64,000 bases of DNA from Larix kaempferi (Eukaryota; Streptophyta; Pinopsida; Pinales; Pinaceae): assembly GCA_027924585.1 (NCBI GenBank), contig BSBM01000179.1, positions 17,089,001-17,153,000 of the forward strand, given 5' to 3'. The notes beneath the pieces are model-generated. The model saw only the letters and a program-made list of their open reading frames with translations, ran no database searches and was not told the DNA's origin. The position numbers were made by a program, and so were the translations under genes. This document shows, one piece after another, positions 22,949 to 34,929 of the stretch (positions are counted from its first letter, which is position 1; each line of letters starts with the position of its first letter).

Positions 22949-23969
22949 CACCTCCCAATTGAGAGGATTTTTGGTCTCCAAAAGCTCAAGGAAACCAAAT
23001 TGGATCAATGTGCACTATATTAACTTCTCTGGAAAGCGGATCTAACTCTGGCTCTTAGCTACAACTCGAACCCTAGCTCCGGCTATTGGATCTGGTCCTG
23101 TTGTGGCTCACCTCATGGTTCTATCTCACTTGTTCCCTCTACAAAGGTCTGCTCATTGATTCTCATCTCTATGCAATCCTATGATCTGAACTCTAGACTC
23201 AACATCCATTCCCATCTCCCTCTCAGGATTGGATATAGTCCATCTCGACGATTCAATAAATCCAAGTCAATGCTAGTCTCTATTTGTTCCTATAGTACAA
23301 AGGTATTCTCTAGCCCCAAAATATTTAATCAGAATTCACTCCCATCCTCATCATGCAAGTCTCTTGCATTCTATGGCTCTGAAAGTGGTCCATCTTGGCA
23401 ATCAATTAAGCCAAGTCGAATTTTGGTTTTCTTTGGTTCACCATTGAATGTATGCAACAATCATTCTACACTGAGATCCTAACAAGCATACACCATCACG
23501 AAATGAAGTGCGAGATGCCCTCTTCAACAAGGATCCATTGCTCCCTAGTATGGAAACAATTATATGTTGGTGATTCATTCTTCAACCAGTATTCAATGAG
23601 CAAGACATCAATCCAATATTGAGATCCTTTTATTCTATCTCATGCTTCCATTGAATTGTTGCTTACTTCATTGGTGAGGCTAACCTCTTATGTCACTGTA
23701 AATATGTGAACACTCTCTACTCCTTGGGATTCCAAGGCAGGGAGATTTTCCTCTCTTCTAGTCTTCAATCTCCACACTCTTTTCTTGACTACACGGTTAA
23801 TTGGGTGAAGCTCTGGATGAAGTTTCCAACATTTTTCTTTCCAATGTCCACTCAACTTGTAGTGGTGGAAACTTTCTTACCAATGGATGGGATGCTTGAC
23901 ATGCTTATTTTGTACATGTGCTTTTGAGTCCTCTACTGGTTAGGGGAATCTTCTTTCCATTCCTCTGCT
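22949..23969 (-). other. Element E 3' internal region
   Basis: Short broken frames downstream of the gag-like protein. There is no pol motif on either strand. The plus-strand ORFs at 23156-23482 and 23706-23927 show no family features and are treated as chance. Confidence 0.5.
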
Positions 23970-24852
23970 AAAAGCAACTTGGGTTGTGGCATGTGGCTTG
24001 TTTATCCTAACAAGATGTCATACAATGACCTTTATTCTTGCAAAATTCACATACATCTGAGTACCAATAGCGTTAATCTCTATGGCCCTTCTTCTTGCAG
24101 TAGTGACAAACAAGCGATGTCTTTCTTACTACATTCCTCTTGGTCTTCTTATTCTTCTTATTTTGGCTAATTGTCTTGCTTTTTCCTTGAATTGTTAATC
24201 CAGGATTAATCTTGGAGCTCTTCTCTTAACTACTCTTACGTAATCTATCACAAGAAGGATTCAATGGAAGTATTCTTACCTCTTCATTCATTGTTGTTCC
24301 TTCCCCTGATGGACATGCCAATTCTAACATGTACTTTTCCTTCATGAAAATGGTCATGGTGTCCATGGTATTTTCGTTCATTCCATCAGATCCCAAACCA
24401 TCATGTTTGAACCTAAGTTAAACTACAATAGGTATCAAGGTGCCTTGATTTCTTTTGCCTAGCTTTTCTCCATCATAGCCCATTTTCCTTAGTAGCTTAG
24501 AACCAATGCCTTTGGTACGTTTCTCAAATTCAACAAAATTCTCTTTGGAAATGTCAATGGAAGGTGAACTTAGCAGAGTTGTCTTAGCCAAGGTGTTGGA
24601 TTTGTCAATTGGAATGGAAGGTGGCGTTGCTTCCCATTGGTCTTGAATATCCTCATGTAGCTTTTCCAATTCCTTCTCTTTCTCTACCAAATACTGTTGT
24701 AGCTGAGTTAGTATCTGATTGAGTCTATCCTCATGCCAACTATCCAACTGTGTGAGTTTCTCTCCTAGTTGCAAGAGATGCAATATGTTCTTGTCCAATT
24801 CTATCCTCATGGTAGTGAAGGAGCCTTGGCGTGTGGTGAGTTCTTTTTCCAA
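23970..24852 (-). pseudogene. Element E gag-like protein: coiled coil, G-patch, CCHC knuckles
   Basis: The 144-codon ORF at 24852-24418 starts MEKELTTRQGSFTTMRIELD. Residues about 20-75 are a Leu/Glu/Gln-rich coiled-coil-like segment with LQQYLVEKEKELEKLHEDIQ. Residues about 110-135 are GIGSKLLRKMGYDGEKLGK, which fits the glycine-rich G-patch RNA-binding motif. The frame stops at 24418. Downstream, the same strand reads CHYCKKKGH (24082-24108), then CEFCKNKGHCMTSC (24010-24051). The latter is a full CX2CX4HX4C knuckle typical of retroelement nucleocapsids, whereas the first knuckle is broken by a stop. The likely role is packaging element RNA. The protein has no pol partner and probably once formed a longer ORF. 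Confidence 0.7.
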
Positions 24853-25010
24853 ATCCTTTTCTTTTTTCCTCCAATACTTGCTTTCCTCCTAGATATTCCT
24901 ATTGAATTCCTTGAGATCTTATACATTCTGCCTCTTAAAGGCTTTTCCCATGGATAAGTCTTCTTTCTTCTCCAAATAATGGAAAATTTGCGTCACGGTC
25001 AAGGATACAA

Positions 25011-25024
25011 CCACTCTAATACCA
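25011..25024 (-). other. Primer-binding site of element E
   Basis: The reverse complement reads TGGTATTAGAGTGG, matching the initiator tRNA-Met site at most of its positions and lying two bases from the LTR edge. Confidence 0.65.
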
Positions 25025-25026
25025 TG

Positions 25027-26707
25027 TGATCCATAATCAAGGCACTTATATCCCACTCAACTTACCAACACAGATACTGTGATAAAATTATTTTTTACTA
25101 TTTATTATGTCTCTATCAAGGATACGATGGTGCTTGGTTCATTACCTGAGTACTCGATTGGTTTACTTATGGCATGGAAGCTTCCACACAACCACAACAA
25201 ATGAAAACCCTGGTGCATAAGTTCTGTGTGAAACACATTTCCCTGACTATTGGTTGCATACAAGATATTGAAATTCCCAACATGTATTACTCACTCCAAT
25301 ATCAAATAAAAGTTTCCTCAACTATTTTAAAATGCCTGAGCATTTATAAAAATTCCCATCATGCATAGATTCGTCCATAAATATTTAAATTTGTCTCTTT
25401 TAAGAGGGATTTAAGACAACAAGTAGAATGAACAATGAACAAGTCTAAAATTCATTTGGCACTATTTAAGTTTATCCTAATAGGTATAAAATGCTCAAGA
25501 CTTGTTTAAATTCGTCTAGCATAAGAGAAATTTGCCCCACAATGGATAAATATGCCCCAACAACAATTAATTCACCTAGGTTGTATAATATTGCTTCGGC
25601 AACATCTACATTCACCGAAGGAAGAATAAATTCATCCAACAATGATCAAAATGCCCCAAGCACATTTAAATTCACCCAATAGTGGTCAAAACGTCCCAGG
25701 CACATTGAAATTCATCCAACAATGGTAAAAAACACCCCAAGCACATTTACATTCATCCAACAATGGTAAAAAATGACCTAGGCACATTTAAATTCATCCA
25801 ATAGTGGTCAAAATGCCCTAGGCACATTTAAATTCAACCAACATTGGTAAAAAATGCCCCAGGCATATTTAAATTCATCGAAAAGTGGTAAAACACGCCC
25901 TAGGCACATTTACATTCCTCCAACAGTGGTAAAAAACGCCGTAGGCACATTTACATTCATCCAATAGTGGCAAAAAATGCTCCAAGCATATTTAAATTCA
26001 TCCAACTAGTGAGAAAAACGCCCAAGAGTAGAATATGTTTAAAAAAATCAATTTAGAAACTACTTAAATAATTGAAACAACTCTTAGATGAGATCCATTG
26101 ATCTTAGGATTCATGTTGGAATGGATGGTGGTAGTTTAAGAGTTTTTGGCATTTGTATTTGGAAAGACAAAATGAAATACATGAAACACAACCTCACTTA
26201 ATAGCTAAGAATGAATGTTTAAACCATCCCATGAACTAGAGAAGCATTAAAACACATATAAACTCCCATTATAAAACTGGAAGCAATTAATAAAATGAAA
26301 AAGAGAGATCAATCAAACATATAATGGACACTATAAATTTACCCTAGAAACCCAAATGGGAAAACCAATTTTGAATGGATGCTTATTAAATTTTGGCAAT
26401 CTCTGGTTACAAGGCTGCATATGGCTCCCCTATGCATCCTATTCTCCTTCCCAGCCAAAACCCATTTCTAAGTGAAAATGAATGAAGAAATAGGGCGAGC
26501 TTGGGTAATGGGAATTCGAAAAGGCCTCACCTTTTGTTTCCCATTCCCTATCATTTTCCTCCTATTTCATTTTTATTTAATTCATTTTTTCTCGTGCCTT
26601 TTTTTGTTTTCCTTGTATTTTTTTTTGTATCACCTTTAATCATTGTCAGATTACATTGATAGTAGTATCATTACCTCCATTGAAGGGTTCATATCCATTT
26701 CATATCA
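25027..26707 (-). repeat. Element E 5' LTR
   Basis: From TGATCCATAATC to CATTTCATATCA on the plus strand, then TGCAA. It includes the 40-41-bp minisatellite at about 25640-26010. Confidence 0.88.
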
Positions 26708-26712
26708 TGCAA

Positions 26713-29660
26713 TATATTATGCTTCTGCCGTGGATAAAGATACTGAATATTGGTTCTTGCTCAACTCGGCCACTAAGTAGTCACCTAAGTAGAAAGCTGC
26801 TCCATCTGTACTTCTTCTATCATCGAAACTTCCTACCCAATCTGCACCTATGTAGGTGACTATGTACAACTCATTTCCTTTTGGATACCATAGCCTAAAG
26901 TCTATTGTTCCTTTAAGATATATGAATACCCTTTTCACTGCTAGAACATGAGTTTCCTTTGGAGCTGCTTAAAATCTTGCAACTTGTCCAACGACTTGCA
27001 TTACATCTGGTATTGAAGCTATCACATATAGTAGGATGCCAATAATTGATCTATAGAGTCTTTGATCTACTTCTTTGGATCAATCATCTTTGCTGAGCTT
27101 GCAACTGGTGAGCATAGGAGTACTTATAGGTTTGCAATTTTCCATTCTGAACTTCTTCAACATTTCCTTGATGTACTCATTTTTCAAATGAAAATGCCAT
27201 TTTCTAGCTGAGATATATGGAGTTCTAAGAATAAATTTAACTCCCCAAGTAAGGACATTTCAAATTCACTCTGCATATCCTTGGAAACCTTCTGACTATA
27301 TTCCAAAGATAATTTCATCATTGTACAATTCAATAATAATCATATTGTCCTGGGCCACTTTTATGTAGAGATACTGTTTGCATTTCCCCTTCTGATTCCA
27401 TGTTGTTGTAAGTACATATCCAATCTTGAGTACCATGGTTTAGGAGATTGCTTAAGTCCATACATACATTTCTTTAATATGGAAATTTAGTCTCCATCTT
27501 CTAAAATTATGAGCCCCTTTGGTTGCTTGATGTAGACTTCTGCTACTAATTCTCCATTTAAAAATGTTGATTTTACATCCATCTGATACATTTCGATTCT
27601 TTTGGAGCATGCATAAGCTAAGAAAATTATGTTTGCTTCCATTCTGGCCACTAGAGAAAACGTTTCCTCAAAGTCTATTTCTTCAACCTGAGCACATCCT
27701 TTGCATACAATCCTTGTTTTGTTTCTAGTTACTTGTCCATCTTCATTAAGATTTTTTTTGAATTTAGCCCCATTTTTTACCAATCACATTTTTATTCTTC
27801 GGCCTTGGAACTAGTTCCCATGTCTCATTCTTCTCTATCTGATTTAGTTCTTCCTTCATATCCTTTACCCAATGTTCATAATTTTCGACTTCTTCAAAAC
27901 TACTTGGTTCAACTATGGATAAAATTAAAGAAAAGTGTAATTGTTTCGATGACCATGCTTGTCATCTACTTCTGGTTCCTACTCTAGCACTTCTATCTCC
28001 AATGATTTGCTTTGGTGGATGATTCTTTTGAACCCAGTTGTTGAGAGTCCTAGTGTGTGTGAAAATTTTGTTGGCTATTTTCTTCTTGTTCTGCTTTTGG
28101 CTACTTCGCTTCTTTTTTATTTTATTTTTTATTTATTCCGCTTCTTCTTGCTTTAGTTCTTCATTTTCATGTTCTTGGAAGATGTTCGAATTTCTTCTTT
28201 CCTTCTTGGTCTTTAACAAATTGGTTTCATCAATTTTTACATTGATGCTTTCCAATATCTTGTTGAGTCTTAGATTGTAGCATCTATATGCTTTGCTTTT
28301 TCATGAGTACCCAATAAATATTCTTTCATCCACTCATGAGTCAAACTTTCCAATCCTTTTGTCTTCCCTTTTTATGTAGCATTTGCTTCCAAACACTTCG
28401 AATTGTTTGACATTGAATGATCTTCCTTTCCATAGCCTATATGGAGTCTGGTCATTGTTACTCTTGAGCAGTCCTTTGTTTAATATATGAAGTGTTGTAT
28501 GTACTACTTGTACCCAAAAGATGCCACTTAGCTTGTAGTCATTCAACATAGTTCTGACCATTTCTTGTACATTTTTTATTTTTCCTTTCAAAAACTCCCT
28601 TTTGCTGAGGTGTTCTAGTTGCTGAGAATTCCCTTTTTATTCCATGTTCTTCACTAAAACCCCATAACTCATTTGAAGTGAACTCACCTCCATTATCTAA
28701 TCTCAATCTCTTGATTTTCAAATTAGTTTCATTTTCAACCATTTCTTTGAATATCCTAAAACATTCAAAAGCTTCTGACTTCTTCTCGAGGTAGAAAAAC
28801 CATATCATTCTTGTGTAGTCATCAATGAGTAGCATGAAGCATTGCTCACCATCTAATCCTTTTGTACTCGCTAGCCCACACATATTAGTGTGTATGATTT
28901 TCAGTGGATTTGTTGTAGATTATTCCTTTGTCTTAAATTCAACCTTTGTTTATTTTCCATGCCGACAATGCTTGCACAAAGTATTGATTGGTTTTGTAGT
29001 TTCCGAAATTTCTCTTATAGCTTACTTCTTGTTGATCTTGACAAGATTGTCAAAGTTTATATGACCCATTTTCTTGTTCCAAAGCCAACTTTCATCTTCC
29101 TTTCCCAAACAACAACTTTCTTTCCCAATTGCATTCAAGATGTATATGTTGTTTGGAGTTCTTGTTGTTGTTGCTACTACTCTACCCAATCCCTTTTTTC
29201 TTATTTCACAATCTTTTGAATTGAATATGAGCATGTGTCCCTAGTCACACATCTGGATGACACTTAGTGGATTATGCTTCATATTTTCAACAAGTAGGAA
29301 ATTTTGTTCCAAATCATCTTTGTTTCCAAGACGAACGATGTCTTTTCCCAAAATTTTGGTTGATTTGTCATTTCCAAACATGACAGACCCTTCCTTTTCT
29401 TTCTTTAATGAAACACATATGTTTTTGTCACATGCCATATGCTTTGAGCATCCAATGTCAATGTACCATTGACTTATTCTATTTTGTGCTTGTAAGGAAA
29501 ACCCACATTCCTCAACCTGCAAGTTTGCTTGCTTATTTTTCCAAATTCTTTGTTGTTCTGGAACCTATCTAGTTCCCCTTGAAGACACTGTCAAATCACT
29601 TCTACAATTTTTGGTTGTGTGTCCAAAATCGTTACATTTGTAACATTCAGTTTCATAATT
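26713..29660 (-). pseudogene. Element C gag-pol relic: zinc knuckle, protease, integrase, RT, RNase H
   Basis: Read on the minus strand from high to low coordinates. A CYKCNDFGHTTKNC knuckle (CX2CX4HX4C) lies near 29610-29650. Protease follows at 29522-29241 with WYIDIGCSKHM, where the usual D-S-G has become D-I-G. A gag-pre-integrase segment is at 29234-29022 with LWNKKMGHINFDNL. Integrase is at 28883-28334 with LIDDYTRM, RLDNGGEFTSNE and PQQKGVFERKN, so all three D-D-E residues remain. RT is at 27783-26940 with KARIVCKG-like TRIVCKGCAQVEEIDFEETF and YQMDVKSTFLNGEL, and its catalytic YVDD has become YNDE. RNase H is at 26938-26717 with LKGTIDFRLWYPKG and GADWVGSFDDRRST. Many stops and shifts make it inactive. 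Confidence 0.88.
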
Positions 29661-29785
29661 CAGGGCTCCAAATCTATTATAACTTCTATCAAAATCCTTA
29701 CGAGGCTCTCTAAGATAATTTCCTTCGTAATGATTTTTGGAGTTTTCATAGCCATTTCTATTCCATGTGTTTCTACCTCATCTTG

Positions 29786-31692
29786 TCACTGTCAACATGT
29801 ACATGCCTCAAATATTTCCTCCAAATATGCAAGCAACTTCTTCCAATATGCTCTTCAAATCTGCAAAAAAACCCTCTTGTGCAATACCAAAATATGTCTT
29901 CCACATCTTCATAAACAAGGCTGAAATGTGTCCTTCAAATTGCAATTAAATCCTTCATGAAGAAGACCAAAACATGTTTGCAATATGACCTTAAAATCTG
30001 CAGCAAATTAGCCCTTCAATTATGCAATAAAACCTTCATAAAGAGGACCAAAACATGTCTTCCAAAACTGCAATAAAACCTTCATGAAGAGGAACAAAAC
30101 ATATCTTCTGAATCTGCAATATAACCATCATGAAACAATCATCCATAGACTTCATTTGTTTGCTTCTTCAAACCCTTACCATCATCATCATCTTCAAACC
30201 CTAGGTCATTCTAAGAGAGGAACTCTAGATCATGGCAATAAAATCACTATAGTCCATACCAGTAACATCACACTAATCTATGGAAATAACATCACCATAA
30301 CCTATGACATCACCATAATCTATGTCAATATCACCATGATATATGCCAATATCATCACCATAATCTATGCCAATATCACTATAATATATACAAATATCAC
30401 CATGATCTAGCGGCCACAATATCACCATGATCTCTACCAAGATCATTACCATAATCTATGCCAATATCACCATAATATATATAAGTATCACCAAAATCTA
30501 TGTCAATATCACCATAATATATGGTAATAACATTACCATAATCTATGCAAGATCTTCAACATGATTCACCAAGAGAAAAACCCTAAAACATATACAATAT
30601 CCATACCTTTGCCAATATCACAAGATGAAAAAATAAGAGAGAAACCATAGTCATGCACTATTTCCTTTAGAAAAATAAACCCTGGATCATGTCATCACAT
30701 ATCCCTTACAACAAGCTTTCCAATGAGCTAAGAATTTCATGATTATGATATCGTATGAGAAAGTTATGCAAGTTTTCGTCAAGATAAAGAATTAAGAGAA
30801 AAACCCTAGATCATCCTTTAAACTCTTCATAAGATCATCCTCTAAATTTTGCTCCACTCCTTGAAAGTGCACATGAGAGAAGAACAACTTGGATGATAAA
30901 AATGAAATGATCTAACTTGTATTATACCTTTCCGAGTTACTTTTTAAATCACTTTAGGCTAGGTTGGCCCTAGCTTATTATTATTTTTGTCTTCCACATT
31001 TTAGGTGCTCCTTCAATGGGTCAATGACCACTTCATAGCTTCATTAAGGGGATTATTGATCACTTCATGATTACGTGGACATACCATCATTACTTTAGGG
31101 GTTTCTTTACACTTCACATGATCATGTGGACACATCATCATCACTTTAGGGGATTCTTCACTCCTCATAATCATTATCTTTTGGACACATCATCATCTCT
31201 TCAGGGACTTCTTTACACTTCACATGGTCATGTGAGCACATCATCATCACTTTAGGGGATTCTTCACACTTCCCATCATCATGGTATTGTGGACACATCA
31301 TCATTTCTCTGGGGGCATCTTCAATGTATTTAGGGGCTTTCTCCAATTGTATACCACTCAAATTGGGCATGTGGAAGCATCCACATGTTATCTCATCCCG
31401 TGAGGGCCATGCTTAATAGCTACGCCATAAGGGGACTGCTTTGGAGTTATATACAATTATGTCAAGTCTCCTTCAAGGCTCTTCATGGATTCTTCAATAT
31501 GACACGTCATTAATACTCAAGGGGATTCATCAAACAATTTTCCTCTATTACTTCCATATGATCATCATCATTGCCACATAATCATTACCCTTGCCATATT
31601 CCTCTATTGCTGCCATATCATCATCATCATTGCCACATTATCATTACCATTTCCACATTAACATCAATGAAAACATGAATGAACAATATTAT
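29786..31692 (-). repeat. Element C 5' LTR remnant
   Basis: Homologous to the inner and middle parts of the left LTR. It includes a long field of ATCACCATAATCTATGCC-type repeats (about 30240-30560) and the GTGGACACATCATCAT array (31060-31340). The inner edge is fused directly to the gag relic. The outer edge stops after ACATCAATGAAAAC...GAACAATATTA, before the LTR terminus. Confidence 0.7.
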
Positions 31693-32988
31693 AAGCTCAT
31701 GACACAGATCTCTTGACCCCATTGACATCAGTGCCAAATTTACTCAATAATATGAACAAGGTAGAAGGTTTTGTCGTGAATCGAAAGAACGAGATGGTTT
31801 TCAAGTTGAAGAAGTCCTTATATGGATTAAAACAATCACCAAGAATATGGTACCAAAAGTTTGATACTTTATGTTGGGACTTGATTTCTCAAGAAGAAAA
31901 GTTTATCACTATGTGTATTCCAAGCAGGTTGGTGATCATTTTATTTATGTAGTCTTGTATGTTAATGATATGTTGTCGATTGGAAACAACAAGGAAATCA
32001 TCAATGATTTCAAAGCTTAGTTGCATTCTAAGTTTGATTGCAACAAATTTTATTTTGGGCATGAGAATTAAAAGAGATTGAGTCAATAGAAGACTTTGGT
32101 TGAGTCAAAAGGAATATTTTGAGATAGTTTTGTAGAGGTTTAATATGTAGGAATGCGAGAAAGTACATGTGCCTATTCCTATAAGTGCAAATTTATATAC
32201 AAATCAATGTTCCAAGACTTAAGAAAGGTAGAAGACATGTCATGTGTTCTCTATGATAGTGCTATTAGAAGTGTGATGTATGCTATGATATATACAAGAC
32301 CAAATATTTCCCATGAAATGTGAGTTTTGAGTAGGTATATGTCAAAAATTGGGAAGGAACATTAGACAATAGTAAAGAGGGTCATAAGATATTTGCATGG
32401 CACTTTAGCTTATGTAATTTTATACCAAGGAAGAACTATATCTCATAGGAAGACAAATATAAAGGGTTTTGTTGATGCAAACTGTGTTGGATATATTAAT
32501 TGCAAAATATCTACATCAAGTGATTATGTTTTGAACTTATTTGGTGGAGCAATCAATGGGATGAGTAAGAGGTGGGGAATTGCATTGTCAACTATAGAAG
32601 CTAAATAAATGGAAGCCATTGATGGAAATAATGAAGCCATATGGTTCCAATTATTGTGTTCATGTATTGGTTTTGTTCATAAAGTGGTGAGAATAGTTCA
32701 TCATCACAACTCAAGTGGATTTTTTCTGGCAAAGAACCCTGCTTATCATTCCAAAATGAAGCATGTTAATGTACATTACCATTTTGTTAGAGACATGGTT
32801 GAATAAAAAAAAGTATTGTTGGAGAAGTTTGATACCTTGAATAATGTTGCAAATTCATTGAGAAAACCTATTAGCACTAAAAAAGACTCTTGGTGAAGAG
32901 AATCAATGGGTGTTGTTCTACTAATAGTTAATTACATGAATTCTTTCCATTCCCCCCTTTATTTCAAAGAATACAACAAGTGGGAGAA
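31693..32988 (+). pseudogene. Element F: copia RT-RNase H relic
   Basis: A separate copia lineage on the plus strand, starting inside RT. Near 31770 it reads EGFVVNRKNEMVFKLKKSLY then GLKQSPRIWYQKFDTL. The active-site box near 31955 reads LYVNDMLSIGNN, with YVDD changed to YVND. RNase H continues at 32393-32608 with GFVDANCVGYINCKISTS and at 32609-32806 with AKNPAYHSKMKHVNVHYHFV. The last piece near 32840 reads FDTLNNVANSLRKPIST. It ends in a purine-rich tract AAGTGGGAGAA at about 32978-32988. Stops and shifts are frequent. The upstream part is missing where it joins the truncated LTR of C. Confidence 0.85.
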
Positions 32989-33250
32989 TGTTGCAAATGT
33001 GTTGTACTCTTTGTAGGTTCCCAAAGAAAAGGGTGTTTGGGGGGTGACCACTCCCCTGAATTGGGGGGAACGAGGGTAGAAACCATTTATACTATGAAAC
33101 GAGAACCTTATACTATGAACGAGAACTCTAGCCATGAAAACGATGATTTTTGCAAAAAAAAACACCAAAAACACCCCCTGAATATAAAAGTGTTGATACC
33201 AGTATACACGTTTTTTTTTCAGCGTAAAAAATAGAGCCATGGCCTAAACA
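32989..33250 (+). repeat. Putative start of element F 3' LTR
   Basis: TGTTGCAAATGTGTTGTAC follows the purine tract directly, as an LTR start should. A TATA-like GAATATAAAAGTG lies near 33180. The end of the LTR and any partner copy are not visible. Confidence 0.45.
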
Positions 33251-33289
33251 TCCACTAGTACATGTGGACATTTTTCCCACGGAAAATTG

Positions 33290-33790
33290 TTGCTATTGCA
33301 ACACTTTTGCGTTGCTATAGCGACGAACATGACCTTTTCTTTTCATGGGAAAAATTTCGTCACTGAAGCAACACTTACCAAAGTTCGTTGCTATAGTGGC
33401 ATACATGACATGGACCGTGTTTTGTTTTAAAAACTAAATTGCGTTGCTATAACGATGTAAATCTTTAACAAACTCCAGCGAAGAGTCGTCTCTATAGAGA
33501 CGAAGTCCCATATTTAAAAAAAATAAACCAAAGGAATTATGTCGCTGTAGCAATGAAGGGCCATCGCTATAGCGACGTCATAGTATAGCAAGTTCCGACG
33601 AACTTGCTATACTAGCGATGGAAATGTTCGTCGCTAGTATAGCAAGTTCGTCGGAACTTGCTATACTATGTCGTTGCTACAATGACGAAATTCCTTTGTT
33701 TTATTTTTTTTAAATATGGGACTCCGTCTCTATAGCGATGACTCTTCGCGGAGCTTGTTAGGGCGTTACGTCACTATATAGACAAACATC
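33290..33790. mobile_element. Foldback element or MITE-like inverted repeat
   Basis: Repeated palindromic motifs of the type CGTTGCTATAGCGACG, CGTCTCTATAGAGACG and CATCGCTATAGCGACG are spread through about 500 bp. The stretch at 33470-33580 (GCGAAGAGTCGTCTCTATAG, GTCCCATATTTAAAAAAAAT) reappears in reverse complement at 33670-33770. The left arm has about 25 bases absent from the right arm. There is no ORF. Ends and target duplications could not be fixed by eye. Confidence 0.65.
33581..33668. repeat. Perfect 38-bp palindrome with 12-base loop, doubly nested
   Basis: The left arm 33581-33618 and right arm 33631-33668 are exact reverse complements. Each arm is itself a hairpin, since TAGTATAGCAAGTTC pairs with GAACTTGCTATACTA across a 4-base gap. 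The strand can therefore fold as one long stem or as two side-by-side stems. Confidence 0.95.
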
Positions 33791-34925
33791 TCTATTTTAA
33801 AAAATAAATAAATGAATTGACCCAATTGCTCCTCAAGATAAGCATGGAAGTGGTCAAAGGAAGCTGATCCCTTGAAATGACCTACCAAACAAGCCCCATG
33901 ATCTATGTCATGTAGAAATTTGAAGTCAAATTTGGGCCAAAATTAAAGGCACTCATCCCAATCCATTCTTTGATGATGTGGCATGCCTCCATATATTTTC
34001 TTGTTCCGAGGGTTATTAGATGTCCCTTCTAGTGAACAAATATGCATGAAATTTTGTAGATGATGACTTCAAGGGTTGAGAACATTGCACATGTGCCATC
34101 ATGCATACAAATATGCAATGCCGCCTCAAGATATAATTCTCAATGTTAAAATTAGACATCAAATGCTGGAACCAATGGCGTAATTATAACTAGACAATGA
34201 CAAAGACTTACTGTAGGTGGTCCTAAGAACGATATCTATTCGAGGGGTTCTAAGTTTTAATTGTTCAAAGAGTCAAGAAGTTCAAAGTTAGGTTTATAGT
34301 TACAAGGTAGACATTTCATGACCCATCAATGAGATAATAACACAGGCACATAAAACATCAGAATCAGTTTGAGTATTGAAATTGAAAGTAGATGTCCTCG
34401 AGAACGAGATTTGTGGGATCCAACATATTTTGTTGGCCATGTAGATCAAACACATACTAGCATAGAAATGATACTACATTCCTTCTAAATCATAGAAATG
34501 ATACTACAACATCATGTACTTGTTGAGGAATTCATTAAAGAATATAATTCTATCTTTAGAATATATGCAAATTGTTTAAAGACATAAGCAGTGGATTGTT
34601 AAAAAGAAAAACCTAGCCAACCTACAGTTTCCATTAAATATACAGGAAATGTATACATTTATCTATTGAGGAATCCAATGGCCATTTTATAAATTATTGG
34701 TAGAAATAAAAGGTGGCAGAGAAATGGTCCCATCGACAACAGGCTGCACTAGGAAATGTGATGAGGAAGACCCCAAGATGCAAGAAGGTGTGGCTAGGTA
34801 GTCCATCAACCTAGCCTAAGTTACTAGTGTACCAAATATCCAGGTCTTGTCATTTTCATCATTATTGACACTGTCCGTTTCCATCAAGACAGGTGTTTGC
34901 AGTACTGTCCAGAGTAATTGACTAG
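33791..34925. other. Unassigned sequence
   Basis: AT-rich with no coding, LTR or tandem structure recognised. Confidence 0.4.
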
Positions 34926-34929
34926 TAGC

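Larger units (their letters stand above)
21300..26707 (-). mobile_element. Element E: non-autonomous LTR retrotransposon encoding a G-patch/zinc-knuckle protein
   Basis: Two direct repeats of 1649 and 1681 bp bound a 2.08-kb interior. The flanks carry a perfect TGCAA duplication. On the minus strand, the 5' LTR is the right copy. It is followed by TGGTATTAGAGTGG (25011-25024), a near-iMet primer site, and the 3' LTR is preceded by AATTGGGAGGTG. The interior encodes a gag-like protein with a coiled coil, a G-patch and two CCHC-like knuckles. It has no protease, RT or integrase. Insertion into C's RNase H is proved by the frame resuming on both sides. Confidence 0.88.
2690..31692 (-). mobile_element. 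Element C: old Ty1/copia retrotransposon split by nested insertions
   Basis: This is the outermost element of the nest, lying on the minus strand. Its left-hand (3') LTR starts at TGTTGGAATATTC and ends at 20819 next to a purine tract on the minus strand (RC of 20820-20834). Its pol relic runs from 29660 down to 20977. Its right-hand (5') LTR is a remnant at 29786-31692. The two LTRs share the leader with ATCACCATAATCTATGCC repeats, the segment CTTCCACATTTTAGG and the GTGGACACATCATCAT array. The right copy has lost both ends: the primer site and gag start on the inner side, and the terminus on the outer side. No target duplication can therefore be tested. Insertions A, D (carrying B) and E all lie within it, so C is the oldest layer. 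Confidence 0.75.
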
